From the NCBI GenBank assembly GCA_008921705.1, contig VFFE01009068.1, positions 598,875 through 662,874 of the forward strand: 64,000 bases of DNA, written 5' to 3'. Origin of the DNA: Burhinus oedicnemus. Lineage: Eukaryota; Chordata; Aves; Charadriiformes; Burhinidae. Shown piece after piece: positions 46,801 through 59,300 of this stretch. The translations under genes were made by a program, and so were the position numbers. How positions within the stretch are numbered: the first letter of the stretch is position 1; each line of letters begins with the position of its first letter. The notes beneath the pieces are model-generated. The model did no database searches. It was not told the DNA's origin and saw only the letters and a program-made list of their open reading frames with translations.

Positions 46801-48447
46801 AAAATTTGGGCTTTGAAGTACTACATTCTATTTTTTAAAATAAAACAGTAATTGAACTAAAGCATTCTATATCCTGAAAGTCTCTTTTTCTGACTAGGCT
46901 TAAACTGCCTTTCCTCAAACTATAATTAATTTCCATGCCAATGTACTGTCTCAATCAAATCTCTTTTCCCTTTTTAATCCTCTATCTGTTACAATTGTAT
47001 TTTATCTTTATCTCATACTTACGGTACGATAAAAGATATAAGAGAATTAATTCCTACATTTCTGTGAACACGATACTCCTTAGAAAGAAAAAAAACACCA
47101 GGCAATCAGCTAATTCATGTAGAGAAAGAAGCTGAGGATCAGAGGAGGCATGAGGAAGATGGATTTGATCAGAATGTTATGATTTCCATTTAAATTGCTG
47201 TATTTTCTGAAAGACATAGAAGATAAGATGACAATAAATCTTATATATGTTTTAGACAACAGCTCGTTTCCTGAGATAAGACGGGATGTCAAAAATATAA
47301 GGTAACACCAGTAAGAATTTTCTGCAGGAATGCAGTAAAAATAGTAAAAATAGTTCTAGCTGACACCGCTCTGACTAGTGCAGCTTAGTTTATTACCATT
47401 ACACATTTTCTTTTAATTGGAGTTTACTAAAACTATGAGACTCTGGTGACCTTCATTTTAATAATATACAATTTAATAAAGACCCCTTCCTCCAGAATCT
47501 TAATCTCTGAGTGAGATGCCTGTATATTAATTTTTCTTTTTGTGTTTGGTAATACATAATGAAATTAAGAGGACAGAAAATGAGTAATTTTTTGCATAAT
47601 TAAATCTTTGTTCCCACTTCTATTCCTTTGATAGCACTTTTAAAAAAATTAATCCAGTTCTTCTGATTCCAGGTGATTAGTTATTTAGTATCTAGCTGAG
47701 GGCAGAGGTGATAGTCAACCCTTTTTTTTCTAGATAGGTCGAGGAAACTACAGTTACCTCACCAGAGAAGGGAACTTTTATATCTTGTAAATGATCTGTG
47801 AGAATTAATATCCAGGTCATTGTATATGAATCACCTGTTCAGCTTCCTAGGTTTGACTTACCTGAAAGAATTAGTATGGTCACCCTGTCAGTAGAAGAAG
47901 ATGCATCTCTCTCTCCCACTCCTGCCCTCTCCCCCCGCCCCCAATCCCCTCAGTTTTCTGTTTGTACCTGATTAATCTCACACAGTGATTAAATGGGGTC
48001 ACAGATATAATTTTGTGGCTTACTGAGATTCATTCCTGGATACAAGGAAAACCAACTTCCCTCGTTCCTTCCTGCTTTTCTAAAACAAACAAAATACTTC
48101 CCTCTGTGTTTTTTCCTGAGTGTTAATGATTTGTTTGCTGTGTATGATGGCGGGTCACCTATCAGGGAAGAAATCTGATTTAGTTGGATTACACCCTTAT
48201 TGATCAAATGTTGGGCGCTACTTAAAAGCCATGTGTAGGCTAAGTAGATTCAGACACCAAAACATTTCCATGAGTGATATGTGCAGTTTTATGAATCACA
48301 CAACTTCCATGTTCCTTGAGGGAGACAGCATGAGCCAGGAGGAAGGTTGAGGAGGTGGGCATAGTGGGTCCTGCCACAGAGCATGCGGTTGGAGCCAGGA
48401 TGCTGGGTATGCAAAGATCAGGAATACCTGACTCCCGATTGAGACAT
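43889..48447. other. AT-rich spacer
   Basis: About 4.5 kb without a recognised gene or repeat. The longest frame (46271-46606, 111 codons) is hydrophobic and cysteine-containing but overlaps an equally good frame in another phase and matches no family. A C-rich run lies at about 47925-47945. Confidence 0.55.
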
Positions 48448-48754
48448 NNNNNNNNNNNNNNNNNNNNNNNNNNNNNNNNNNNNNNNNNNNNNNNNNNNNN
48501 NNNNNNNNNNNNNNNNNNNNNNNNNNNNNNNNNNNNNNNNNNNNNNNNNNNNNNNNNNNNNNNNNNNNNNNNNNNNNNNNNNNNNNNNNNNNNNNNNNNN
48601 NNNNNNNNNNNNNNNNNNNNNNNNNNNNNNNNNNNNNNNNNNNNNNNNNNNNNNNNNNNNNNNNNNNNNNNNNNNNNNNNNNNNNNNNNNNNNNNNNNNN
48701 NNNNNNNNNNNNNNNNNNNNNNNNNNNNNNNNNNNNNNNNNNNNNNNNNNNNNN
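48448..48754. other. Assembly gap, 307 N
   Basis: A run of unresolved bases. It is followed directly by an A23 tract (48755-48777), so the assembler probably broke at a homopolymer or at a poly(A)-tailed insertion. Apparent coding frames crossing it are meaningless. Confidence 0.99.
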
Positions 48755-48777
48755 AAAAAAAAAAAAAAAAAAAAAAA
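48755..48777. repeat. A23 homopolymer at gap edge
   Basis: Twenty-three consecutive A bases abut the gap. It is the longest homopolymer in the window and may be longer in the real chromosome. Confidence 0.9.
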
Positions 48778-49607
48778 GAGGAGGGGGAATTAGACGTATT
48801 CAGGGTATAGCTGGCTCAATAGCTGTTAGATGCAATAACCCCACTGTTGCCTTTGGCTCAGGAGATCATAAATTTCTGATTGCTGGAAGCTGAGTGGGGT
48901 AAACCACGAGAACAGGTATAAAGAACAAAGTTACTCTCTGCTTGCTCCATTTCTCATTCCATTTGTTCCATTCTGTCAGTGATGGACTTCTGATGTAGCA
49001 CAGCATGGATGTTTTGCTTTTATACCATCAAAAGGGCATCATGTGGAAAAAAAAAAGAAGAGACAGAATAATAAAAAAAAAAAGGTTCTTACCGTAAGCT
49101 TTATGCAAAATGAGTGATTTTATCTCAAACGTTTCAAGCATCTTCACATTAAGCTTGAGCATGAGGCCGGCCAAGGTTTGGGAGCTAGAAATTTTTCTTG
49201 CTAATTCCCTGTGCATAAATGAACGCAGTCCAATAAATAGTCTGAAAGTGGTGGTTGCTGCCTTCTTTTAGAGAAGTAGGAGAAGGTGCCTCCTTTATCT
49301 TCTTTTCATTTGGTATAAAGAAATTCAGGTACACAGTATTCAGGTGTGCTCTGCCTAGAAATCTGTTGGCTCTATGGACAGGATATGTCACCCTTGCAGT
49401 GAAAGCTGCTTTACAATGCCAAAAAGAACTGAAGGCTAATTAGTCTGGAAAAAAAACCCCATGAGGCAGACCACAACTGTGTAGCTTATCACTTACAGCA
49501 GGATAAATCCTAGGTTATGAGTCCACAATGAGCATTACTTACATATTTTGCAATATGCACAAGCATCTTTGAACAGACTAGAATTCAGCTCTGTTTTCCT
49601 GTGGGTG
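48778..49607. other. Spacer
   Basis: No recognised gene. A-rich tracts lie at about 49049-49058 and 49073-49083. The last five bases before the LTR are GGGTG. Confidence 0.5.
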
Positions 49608-50188
49608 TGTAATAGTTTAACCCCAGCTGGCAGCCAGGACCACGCAGACGTTCGCTCACTTCCCCCAGTTGGGATGGGGGAGAGAATCAGAGTAGTAAAA
49701 GTGAGGAAAAACTCATGGACTGAGATAAAGACAGTTTAATAGGTAGAGCAAAAGCCACACATGCAAGAAAAGCAAAACAAGGAGTTCATTTACTGCTTCC
49801 CATCAGCAGGTGGGTGTTCAGCCATCCTCAGGGAAGCAGGGCTCCATCATGCATAACAGTTACTTGGGAAGACAAATGCCATCACTCCAAACATCACCCC
49901 CTTCCTTCTTCTTCCCCCAGCTTTATATACTGAGTATATTGTATGGCATGGAATATTCCCTTGATCAGTTTGGGTCAGCTGTCCCAGCTGTGTCTCTTCC
50001 CAGCTTCTTGTGCCTCCCCAGTCTACTTGCTGGCCGGTTGGTGTGAGGAACAGAAAAGGCCTTGACAGCTTAGTAACAATCAAAAGCACCAGTGCGCTAT
50101 CACACTAGTTCTCATCCCAAATCCAAAATATAGCACTACACCAGCTGCTATCAAAAAAGTTAACTCCATCCCGAATGAAACCATGACA
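49608..50188 (-). mobile_element. ERV LTR, family E, copy 3, minus strand
   Basis: The best-preserved family-E copy. On the plus strand it runs from TGTAATAGTTTAACCCC to GAAACCATGACA. Read on the minus strand it has a TATA box, TATATAAAG (complement of 49921-49929), and ATTAAA (plus TTTAAT at 49735-49740), in the correct order for a promoter and polyadenylation signal. Flanks GGGTG and GCGTG match at four of five bases, consistent with a slightly decayed target-site duplication. No viral interior is attached. The minus frame at 49847-50089 lies inside the LTR. Confidence 0.88.
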
Positions 50189-53100
50189 GCGTGAAAAAAG
50201 AAAAGATTCGATATAAATGCCCTCAGTATATTTCCTATTACCAAACTCCAGCTGGTTTCCCACTGGGTATATTGCTTCCAGCTGACTGTGGGAATGTCAG
50301 AAGTGTGTTGGCTGTTGGCAATCTTTTATAGGTGCCTAGCACTGTGTATTATCCACTGGGAGACCTGGACACATTAATCTACAATTCCGGGATCTCCTTT
50401 TCTAGGAAATACGTTAGATTTACTTTGGATGTCTGCTAGACTCAGCAGTTAGAATAGAGTAACTTTAGGAACCAAACACAAAATTACCAGGTTTAACTGC
50501 CATGTCTTAATCACATAACCACTCTTCCTCTACAATAATCCAAAAATATAAGAAGGTAGCAAAATTACCTTGGCTCTCTTCATATTTAAAAGGAGCAAAG
50601 TGATTTGCTAGAACCTTCTTAAATTTTAGGAACAAACTGTGGCATAGCTGCCTACTTCAGGTATATGATTTAGAAACAGGAATGGCTTGTCTTAGGATAG
50701 CAGTAGTGTTTCCTAACTGAGTGCCTCATCTGCCTTCAGAGGCTTGCACCTCTGTTACAAGTACAGCTCATCTGCTGAGCCATCACAATTTTATAGTCCA
50801 GACTAATAAATAAAATGGTATTGTTTGGGTTATCAGTGCCCAAACTGGTAGCAGAACACAATTGTTTGGACCATGTAAACTGTAGCAATTCAGCAACCAC
50901 TGGAGAGGCAGGAACCACCGCAGTCCAGCCAAGCTTTCTGGAACCACAGCTTTCCCTCTTTCTGAATTAGTTAATTAGCCCTTAGTTAATATGTTAGACG
51001 GCAGCAATTCAGCTGATTTATCTGAGACTTAGTCTTCCAAAGTCTTTCCCTCACTCTGCAAAAGGTTCAGGCAACAGATTAGCATGATAATTTTTTTTTT
51101 TTTTTTTGCAAATTCAGACTCAAAATTTTTATACCTAGCTGGTATTAACTAGAAGTTTCTGGTCGGACTTGTTAAATTCTTTTTCCCCTTCCATTTCTAG
51201 AAGCATTCTTATCTTAGCAATGCCATCTCTTCTGTATTCCTGCATCTAGTGGTTCTAAATCCAACAATTTTCCAATTCATTTCCAGCTCACAATTGCTAC
51301 CTTTTCATTGCTACTATTCATGTAACTATTTGGGGAAAAAAACAGATTTTGCTTCTGTTCCCCAAGCTTTTCAGGTGAACTGTACCAAAACCACAAGAAA
51401 GAGTACAAATCCCCAGATTAATTGTATGTGATATTAAACAATTAACAGAAACCACCCATTTGCATTTTAATAACATTGTAACCATCTGGTAAATGAATCC
51501 ATTAATCTTGATTAGCTGGGTATCAAACACTGAATTGTAGAGTTCACTGATGTGTGTATGGTTAAAAAGGAGATTTTTAAGTCATGTTTGGAATAATTTT
51601 CTCCAGCAAAAGACTACAAAGAGTAGGTCAAGCTTGACTAATATGACGTAAGATGCTGATCTATACTCACAGTAAGAAAAAAAGCAAAAGCTGATAGGTT
51701 TAAATCATATGGAGGCTGTGACACAAAACAAGTGGTAGAGTCATCAAAATGAAACCGATACTTCCCAGCTACATAATGACATTAAGATTAAAAAAAACCC
51801 CAAACCGGTCCATATATTGAAGTGGAAAATCAGAGGTGGACTTGAATATCTTAGTGTTATGAGGATTGAATCCAGTTAAAATTAGTCACTGACTGAGAAG
51901 CTCGGGAAGGTTATGGAATTAGAATGTGGCTCTGCTCAGGAAAAAGGTCAGGCTGCTATTGATCTCCCATACAGAATAAATCAAAGCTCCACAGATGAAC
52001 AGCATGAAGTGAATTTATGAGTGTGAGGAGATATATTATTATTATTTTCTCCCACAGGCCTTGTTGCTGGATTTCCAGTCCTTTTATGCATTGTAGTCAC
52101 AATTGCACAACCAGAAGCTGTGCACAACCTATTTTAAGCTGAAATCTTTGTTGCTGCAGAGGGTAGATCTTGATGGTGCATCCTTTAATGTTGCAATTTG
52201 ACTGTATCTGTGATTGTCTGCAGTGTTTGTATCCGTGCTTATTATGCTTTCATTGCTGCTTACTTCTCAATTAGTTACATTTCAGAGGAATTACAGGACC
52301 CTCAGATTGTTTTCGGCAGCCCTGTACTACCCAAGGAGAGCAACTTCAGTCACCATTTCTTCACTGATACTGAGGTGAAAACTGAATAAATGGAAAACAG
52401 CATATCCACAGCTTTTTCCCTGAAATGGTGTTGAGTCTGTTTTGCCCATGACAATAATTGGTAAGCAATCTCCCTCTCTTTATTTCAACCCACAATCTTT
52501 TCCATCTGATTTCCCCCTCCTCCTCCATACTGTTGAGGAGGGGGAGTGAGAGAGCGGCTGGGTGGGCATCTAGCAACCAGCCAAGGTCAACTCACCACAA
52601 AAGCCTCACATCTAATTTGCTTTATGAATTGCTATTGAGTATCAAACTGGCATTTTCATGGAACAAACTATTAAACCCCTCAAGTATCCTAACTTGTAGT
52701 GGCTAGCTGAAAGCACATTACTTTATATGTGAAGTTAAGATTCCTTTTTTTTACTGTGTGCATCACTGTACAACTATTTTGAATTTCATCTGCTTCTGTG
52801 CTGTTCAGTTGTATACCTTGTAAGGTCTTCCTGCAGTTTTTCACACTTAATTCTTATTCTTGCTATCCTGAATAACTCATTCATCAATACTTTTTTGACT
52901 TGCTATTCACTCATTTTTTCAGGTCATCTAAAAGTTGTTTGATATAACAGCACATGCCACAGGACATATCTCTGTGAAGGTCTGTAGTGACCTCCTTCCA
53001 CTGAAAGAAAACGCTACTTGTTCTTATGAATGGTTCCTCTTTTTACTGATTATTTTTCCCATTCAAGGACTTTTGTTATTTTGCCATGATCGTTTATTGT

Positions 53101-56032
53101 GCAGAACGCTCATACATTCTTTAGTCCCTTAAGATTCTTTAATGGGTTTTAATTACAAAAATGGACCACATAATGAGCTTTAAAACTAAAGTTTAACTTA
53201 AAAACAGTTCACGTGTTACCAGCCTGGATATATACATATGGAAACACATGCAAAGAGAATAAGGCATACAGTACATTAGTTTCCTGCAGGTTTTAGCACA
53301 GATGCTTTATCATTTTTTTTGCAAAAAGGAAAAGAATGGAAAATGTAAAGCTTCCTTTATCATTATTTTTCTTCATTATGTTGGTTATTGCTATCCCTTA
53401 TGAAACAGTAACTGCTAAGTTTAGATTTTTAAGTTTTGTACCCTTTGCACCCAAAAGTCATGGCATATGACAGTCATTGTGAGGCACATTATGCAAAACA
53501 TTATGCCCTGGCCTGAAAGACTGAGTACAGGGATGAATTCTGACATGCATCGTAACTTAGAAAGTAGAGGCACTAGCAAACGCAATTTCCCTGAAGTTTT
53601 GGAACTGAGGCAGAATTTGAAGATACTTCACTTTATAGACTCTCACCCAGTCACCGTCGTCTTGTTCGTATTTTCTTTCTTCTAGAACAGAATATCATAA
53701 TGATGTCAGGATTTAATATTGGGAGTCATTTCAGTTTTGTAATTCGGTGGATAACCATAAATAGTCAGAGGAGGAAGCAAGAAATAAAGCGAAAAGTGTA
53801 ATTTCTCTGTTATCAGATGATAATATCGTGTAACGTACACGCTCTACCCTGGGCAAACTACTTTGAATACATTATTTTCAAAGAAAACATAATGTCTTGC
53901 AGCATGAAAACTATCATGAAATCTGGAGTGGAATTGAAAATACTTGCAGGTAGCTCATTTCACAGCTAATGCACGATGCAATATTCTGAGGAATTTCTGT
54001 GCAGGTGGAAATTTAATTTTATTCACTGCATGCCATTCTCCAGTGTCTTTTCTGACAGACTGTTTCAGAATTTGGTATTGTGTTTATTGAACTCATTACA
54101 CAATATCTTTCTTGGGTAACTTTATACCACTATTAGTGAAAGGTCAGCAAGAATGATTCTGAAATTGTCTTTATAGACTACCAGAATGGATGCCATGACA
54201 ATTCATACCAGTTGTTGGTCTGTGCCACTGGACTGTGACAGAATCATAGTAAGGTTGTTTTTATTGTTTATTATTCCTGTTGCACTTTTTCTCCATTTTG
54301 CTTCTTTCTCCTAGCTTCCTATAACTATTCTCAGTAATGCTTAGTTTCTTGCCCTGTTCCTCAGCAGCTTACCAATTTCTCCATCCATCAGTCTTGAATA
54401 TGACCAAAAGATGAGATGTTAAATAAACGAAAAACTATGATGAAAGCACAATTTCCCGACAGGCTGACCTTTCCAAGTATAATTATGGTTATTCAGAAAA
54501 TGCTTCAGCAGATATGTCTGTCCTCTAAAATGTTTCTTTCCTTTCCAAAGCATTTTGTACTTGTAATTGCTTCAAAGGTACTTAAAATTCAAGCAGACAA
54601 TGAGATGGGATTCTGCCTCTCTCCAGTTCTGCACCGCATGTAAAAGAACCTTCCCTCAACAAGAGGCAGTTTAATACATTATGTATGAGAAAATGTAGCA
54701 AAGTGGAAATTAGTGTATATAGTACGAACATCTGAAAATTAAAATACCTGGACATTTTAATGAATAGGATTTTACATAGCTGAACCTGGAAAGGACCTAT
54801 TAAACAGAGTATTTTTTTTAATACGGCAAGTACAAATGCATTTGGTACAGTGGGAATATAGGATGACATGCTTGTAACTATTTTCTTGGTGGAATACCAT
54901 GTGATCACATGGCTCTGTAGACAATCCTGTGCCCACTCAAGAGTCAAGAACTATTTTTTGAAGATAAAAAGTAGTTTTGTGCTTAATAGTGAGAGAAAGG
55001 TTTCACAGGTAGACATTTTCTTATGGACATTTGAAACTTTTGGGAGTTTTAATACTGAAACAAGTCAGTATTTCAACATGCTATAGAGAGAATGAATATT
55101 TTTAGCAAGTCAGAAGGACAAAATATTAATTTATCGTGCCTCTACAGTTCATCCCATGAATAATTCATCAAGTTTTTAAATAAAATAGCCTGTACCATTT
55201 TAAAGCCAAAGTTAAATGTAAAAGTATAAAAGCATGTTTTCCATACATTTTTATAAAGCTTTTAATGCACCTTGCCAAAATCAAACAGGGAAAGGCAATT
55301 TTTCAAGAAACAGATTGGAATGTTTCCTTCAATAATAGCTCAAAATTAAGACCAGTTCCAAAAAAAGGCACCTTATAATTATTGGTTAAGAAGCCTCCAT
55401 GGCTATACTTCCCCTGTAGAATTTCTGTGGCTACATTGCCAATAGTGTATGAAGGGCTGGTATCCTCTTATCAAATTATTTCCTGAAGTCTAAAAATGTT
55501 TTGCAGCCATGGTTATGAGCTCTTAGATAAAGAGAAGAAACCAGTTCTGTATAATTATGAAATTACTTATAAAGAGCAATTTTTGGTCTTAATTTTCAAT
55601 TTCAGCATAAAATGTTATGCTGATTTTTTCAGTATTTTTTACTTTTCATCGGAGTTTCTTAGTTTTCTGAGCTTGTCTTCAGTAACATAAGCACTGTAGT
55701 AAGGTGTGTAAAAATCAAATCATGCCTGAGTATTTTTAATTTTGATTACAAATAAGGGGATATTTGGTTTAGGGAGTTTACCTACTTTCTGAAAAGGCAT
55801 TAGGAAATACCTATAACATTTTATAAAAGGGAAATGCAGTTAAAATTATCACTCCATTTCAGGGTTCATCAGCATATACAGAAGAGATTTCATTGCCTTT
55901 TGTTAGAGTACACTGTGTAATAACTATTTAAAAAAAAGTTGTTGACTTCTTAATCATGTAGCTTTGTTCTGTAGCAATAATTTGAAGCTTAATATTTCTC
56001 AATTATTTCTTTCCAACAGTTGCTTTTGTATG
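50189..56032. other. AT-rich spacer
   Basis: Nearly 6 kb without a recognised gene or repeat. A T17 tract lies at 51091-51107. The longest frame, minus 54582-54947 (121 codons), is hydrophobic and of AT-driven composition with no known domain. A 12-base CR1-like ACAGAATCATAG near 54239 is too short to call. Confidence 0.55.
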
Positions 56033-56322
56033 ATCACAGAATCACAGAATCACAGAGTGGTAGGGGTTGGAAGGGACCTCTGGAGATCATCTAGTCCAAG
56101 CCCCCTGCCAGAGCAGGGTCACCTAAAGCAGGTTGCACAGGATGGTGTCCAGGCGGGTTCTGAATGCCTCCAGAGTCAGAGATTCCACCACCTCTCTGGG
56201 CAGCCTGTTCCAGTGCTCTGCCACCCTCAAAGGAAAGAAGTTCCTCCTCATGTTCAGAAGGAACTTCCTCTGTTCAAGTTTGTGCCCATTCCCTCTTGTC
56301 CTATCACTGGGCACCACTGAAC
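56033..56322 (-). mobile_element. CR1 LINE 3' fragment, minus strand
   Basis: The left edge has the CR1 tail in reverse (ATCACAGAATCACAGAATCA), followed by the complement of the 3' untranslated region and the end of ORF2. Within 56123-56330, the minus strand reads R-T-R-G-N-G-H-K-L and [17 protein letters not shown]. It stops at about 56322, where the match to the S-x-x-T-R-G upstream codons ends, so only about 290 bases were inserted. It is the same subtype as the copy at 34057-34638 and less eroded at its tail. Confidence 0.93.
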
Positions 56323-59300
56323 AAAATGATGCATCATTTGACACAGTCCTGCAAAATTCCTTGGGCAAGTAGTCCAGGCATTGCCTATTGATAAAGTAAA
56401 AATCAGAGTTTAACTGGATGGCAAAACAAGATGGCAAAGTGCGCAGATATGCACTGCATAGATCTTCACCTGTGAGAAGAAGCTGACCTGATTCTTTCCT
56501 ATGGGAAGGTTTGGAGTTAGAAACATATCCATGTACCTAACCATTCGTCATTAGGCTTATTAGTAGAGGAAAATGTTATAGTATTTTGGTAACAATTTGA
56601 TAGTATTTGTCAAAAATATTTGTTGGAAAACAACATTTTCTCCGTTTCTTCCATGCACCCAAAACTCTCAGAAACAGTTGCACTGATTTTGATTGCACTT
56701 CTAAATGTTTTTGGACTGAGATCAAATATGGGAAATGTTACCTGGAAGGATTTTGCATGATAATACAACAGTAGCTGAAAGAGTTTGATTAGAATTAAAG
56801 TTGAAATTCATCTATATTACATCCTTACTATAACAGACACTACTGAGATCTGCCTTAGAATATTCTTTAGAACTCAAGTGTACCTGCTAAATGCTACATT
56901 CATTACAAACTGCCTATTAACTAATTTAATTTGAAGGAGGACTGATTCCAGTTATGATACTAAAAACTGCAAATGTAAAAAGTACAGACAAGATTATCTC
57001 CATTATGATTAAAATTCATAGGATGTGGGTTAAGCAGTTCTCATTTTCATTACATTATTTTCCCGTAACAATCAGGTTATTGTTAAATTTGATGAAAATG
57101 TTTTATAGTAAAGGGCCTTAAACTACCCTAGAATTTCCCATTTTAAGGTGCTCACTGAAATATTACAAAATTACTTATTTTATTTGTTTTTCTTGTGCTT
57201 TTTGAGATCCAGTGCAGGTCCAAAGTTTCTTTAAATTTCTCAGCATATGGATGACATTGGTCATCCTACTAGTCATTGGTGGAGATACATATATATATAT
57301 ATATATATGTACTGTTCTCCTGTACTGACCCCACAAAGTTCAGATGGCGATCAGGGTGATTTATTCTATCTGCATTGGTGGCTGGTTTATCCATTTTGAT
57401 GTGGAACAGCATTTGTTTCAACACTAGTCATCTGCTGTTTATTAACAGACTGATTCATTAAGGTGGAATACGTCAAGAGAAGTTGACAGCATCTGTGTAT
57501 GCTACGGGAAGCTCTCTATTTCTTTTTGAAAGAAAAAGACCCCTGTTATGGCAAAGCTCTTGATTCACACAAGGCAAAAGCATCTTGAGTCAGTTTCATC
57601 CCCACCAGCTGCGGTATTTTCCTTTTAGCCATTCCAGTAACATTGCTCTCCTCCTTTCCCCTATTCATCCATTGTGTTAAACTGTATAAATGGCTAGGGC
57701 TCAAATCACTATCTCCATGTCTATAATGCTAAACTGACCGTGGTCAGGATTGTTATCCAGTGCTGGTGGCATCTGGCATGGAATGGCTGGCATCCATGCT
57801 GCTGAGCTCTCTCAGCCCTCAAACTATCTGTTGGGAATGGTTCCTGGTCTATGAAAACTCTTGATGCACAACCAGAAATGGTTTGAGAGGTGGTTAGCTT
57901 GTCCAGGCTGAAATCATGACAAGTTCTGTTGTAATACTCTGAACATGCACACACACACATAAAAGAAAAAAAAATGAAAAAAAAAGTTTCTGTCAGTGGC
58001 CAGGAAATTTCCTGGCACTGTTTAATTACTGGTATAGACATAGCCAAATAGACTTGGTGCTTATGCTACTGAATTGTATAGTCCCTGGATCCCAGACTGA
58101 TCCCTTTTGTCCCTGGATCCCTTGCAGCCAAGAGTTTGGCTCAAAGCTCTCTGTCAATAAGGGAAAAGTGTCAAGTATCTTCGAAAACTCACACCAGCTA
58201 GTACACTGAGTGGTGGATGCATTGAATAAGAAATGCTGAACGGAGAAGTATCTAGTCCTGAGGACAGAAGTAATTTTCATTCACCCTTGTAGGTGTCTTT
58301 GCCTCATTGCTTCCTCCTAGAACTAGACATCATGTTTGTCTTCTAAAGACTGCCCCTTTCTTCCCATTTAAAAAACAGAAACTGCAAGAGTGAGAATGAC
58401 CTGCTCTTAAACCTCTCTATCTCCTGGTTTATACTACAGCAAGACTTTATACTACAGCAGTGGCTTCAGAGCCCCATCCTAACCTAAGGAAGATCAAAAC
58501 CATGTGCCTGTCTTTTAATTAAGCTCAGTAGCTATCAGGTTCTAGAATAGAAAGGTATGGGAGCTCTACACCATTCTTGCTCAAACTGTGCAGAAAATAA
58601 TACAACCTGAACTGAGCCAGAAAGGGAAACACCTTATGATTAAGACATTCGCATACACAGAAGAGGGAGTTCTGACTTCTAGATTTTTATTTTTTTTTTT
58701 AACTAAAAGGCATAGGAAGAGAACATTTTAAGCATGGTAAAACTTTGAACTGATGGAAGCAAGACAAAGTTTTCCAAAAAATCCCTATTTAGTAGGATTT
58801 AATAAATCTCACTTTCACAATACATGCAAATATAGGATGATATACTAGAACTACAGTAATATTACATTGCTTTCAAATGTTCATGCTCTATGAATGAGAA
58901 TTAAAGATACTCAGTGTGGGATGTCATTATGTTAACTACTGTTAAATTTCTATTGACTCTTCTACTCTGGAAAACAAATGAGCTATTCCTCATGCAAGTT
59001 TAATCTTCTTCCCCAGAATAGCTCTTGCCTGAGACTTCTTCCTCCATAAGGGAAAGGGTAGAGATGACTTATCTAACACAGAGCAGTTCCAGTTGTGTTT
59101 CTTACCCAAGCTGGTCAAAACCCTCATCTGAACACAAGCTAGAGAACTCTTAATTAAGCCATATTTGGGGATTTTATTATATTATGCTAGGGAATAACTA
59201 CAATGCAGTGACATATTAAATCAGCATGATTGTTATATTAAATGTCCAGCCAAGATCTTTATTTTAGAGAAGAGAATAAGAGCACGCTGTTTCACAATAT

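Noticed and set aside
48355..48810. 151-codon plus-strand frame
   Set aside because: Most of it is the assembly gap read as unknown residues, followed by a poly-A tract read as lysines.
54236..54262. Possible CR1 octamer tail (ACAGAATCATAG)
   Set aside because: Only about 12 bases match and nothing else of CR1 follows.
54582..54947. 121-codon minus-strand frame
   Set aside because: Hydrophobic, AT-driven composition, no domain, no supporting splice or promoter signals.
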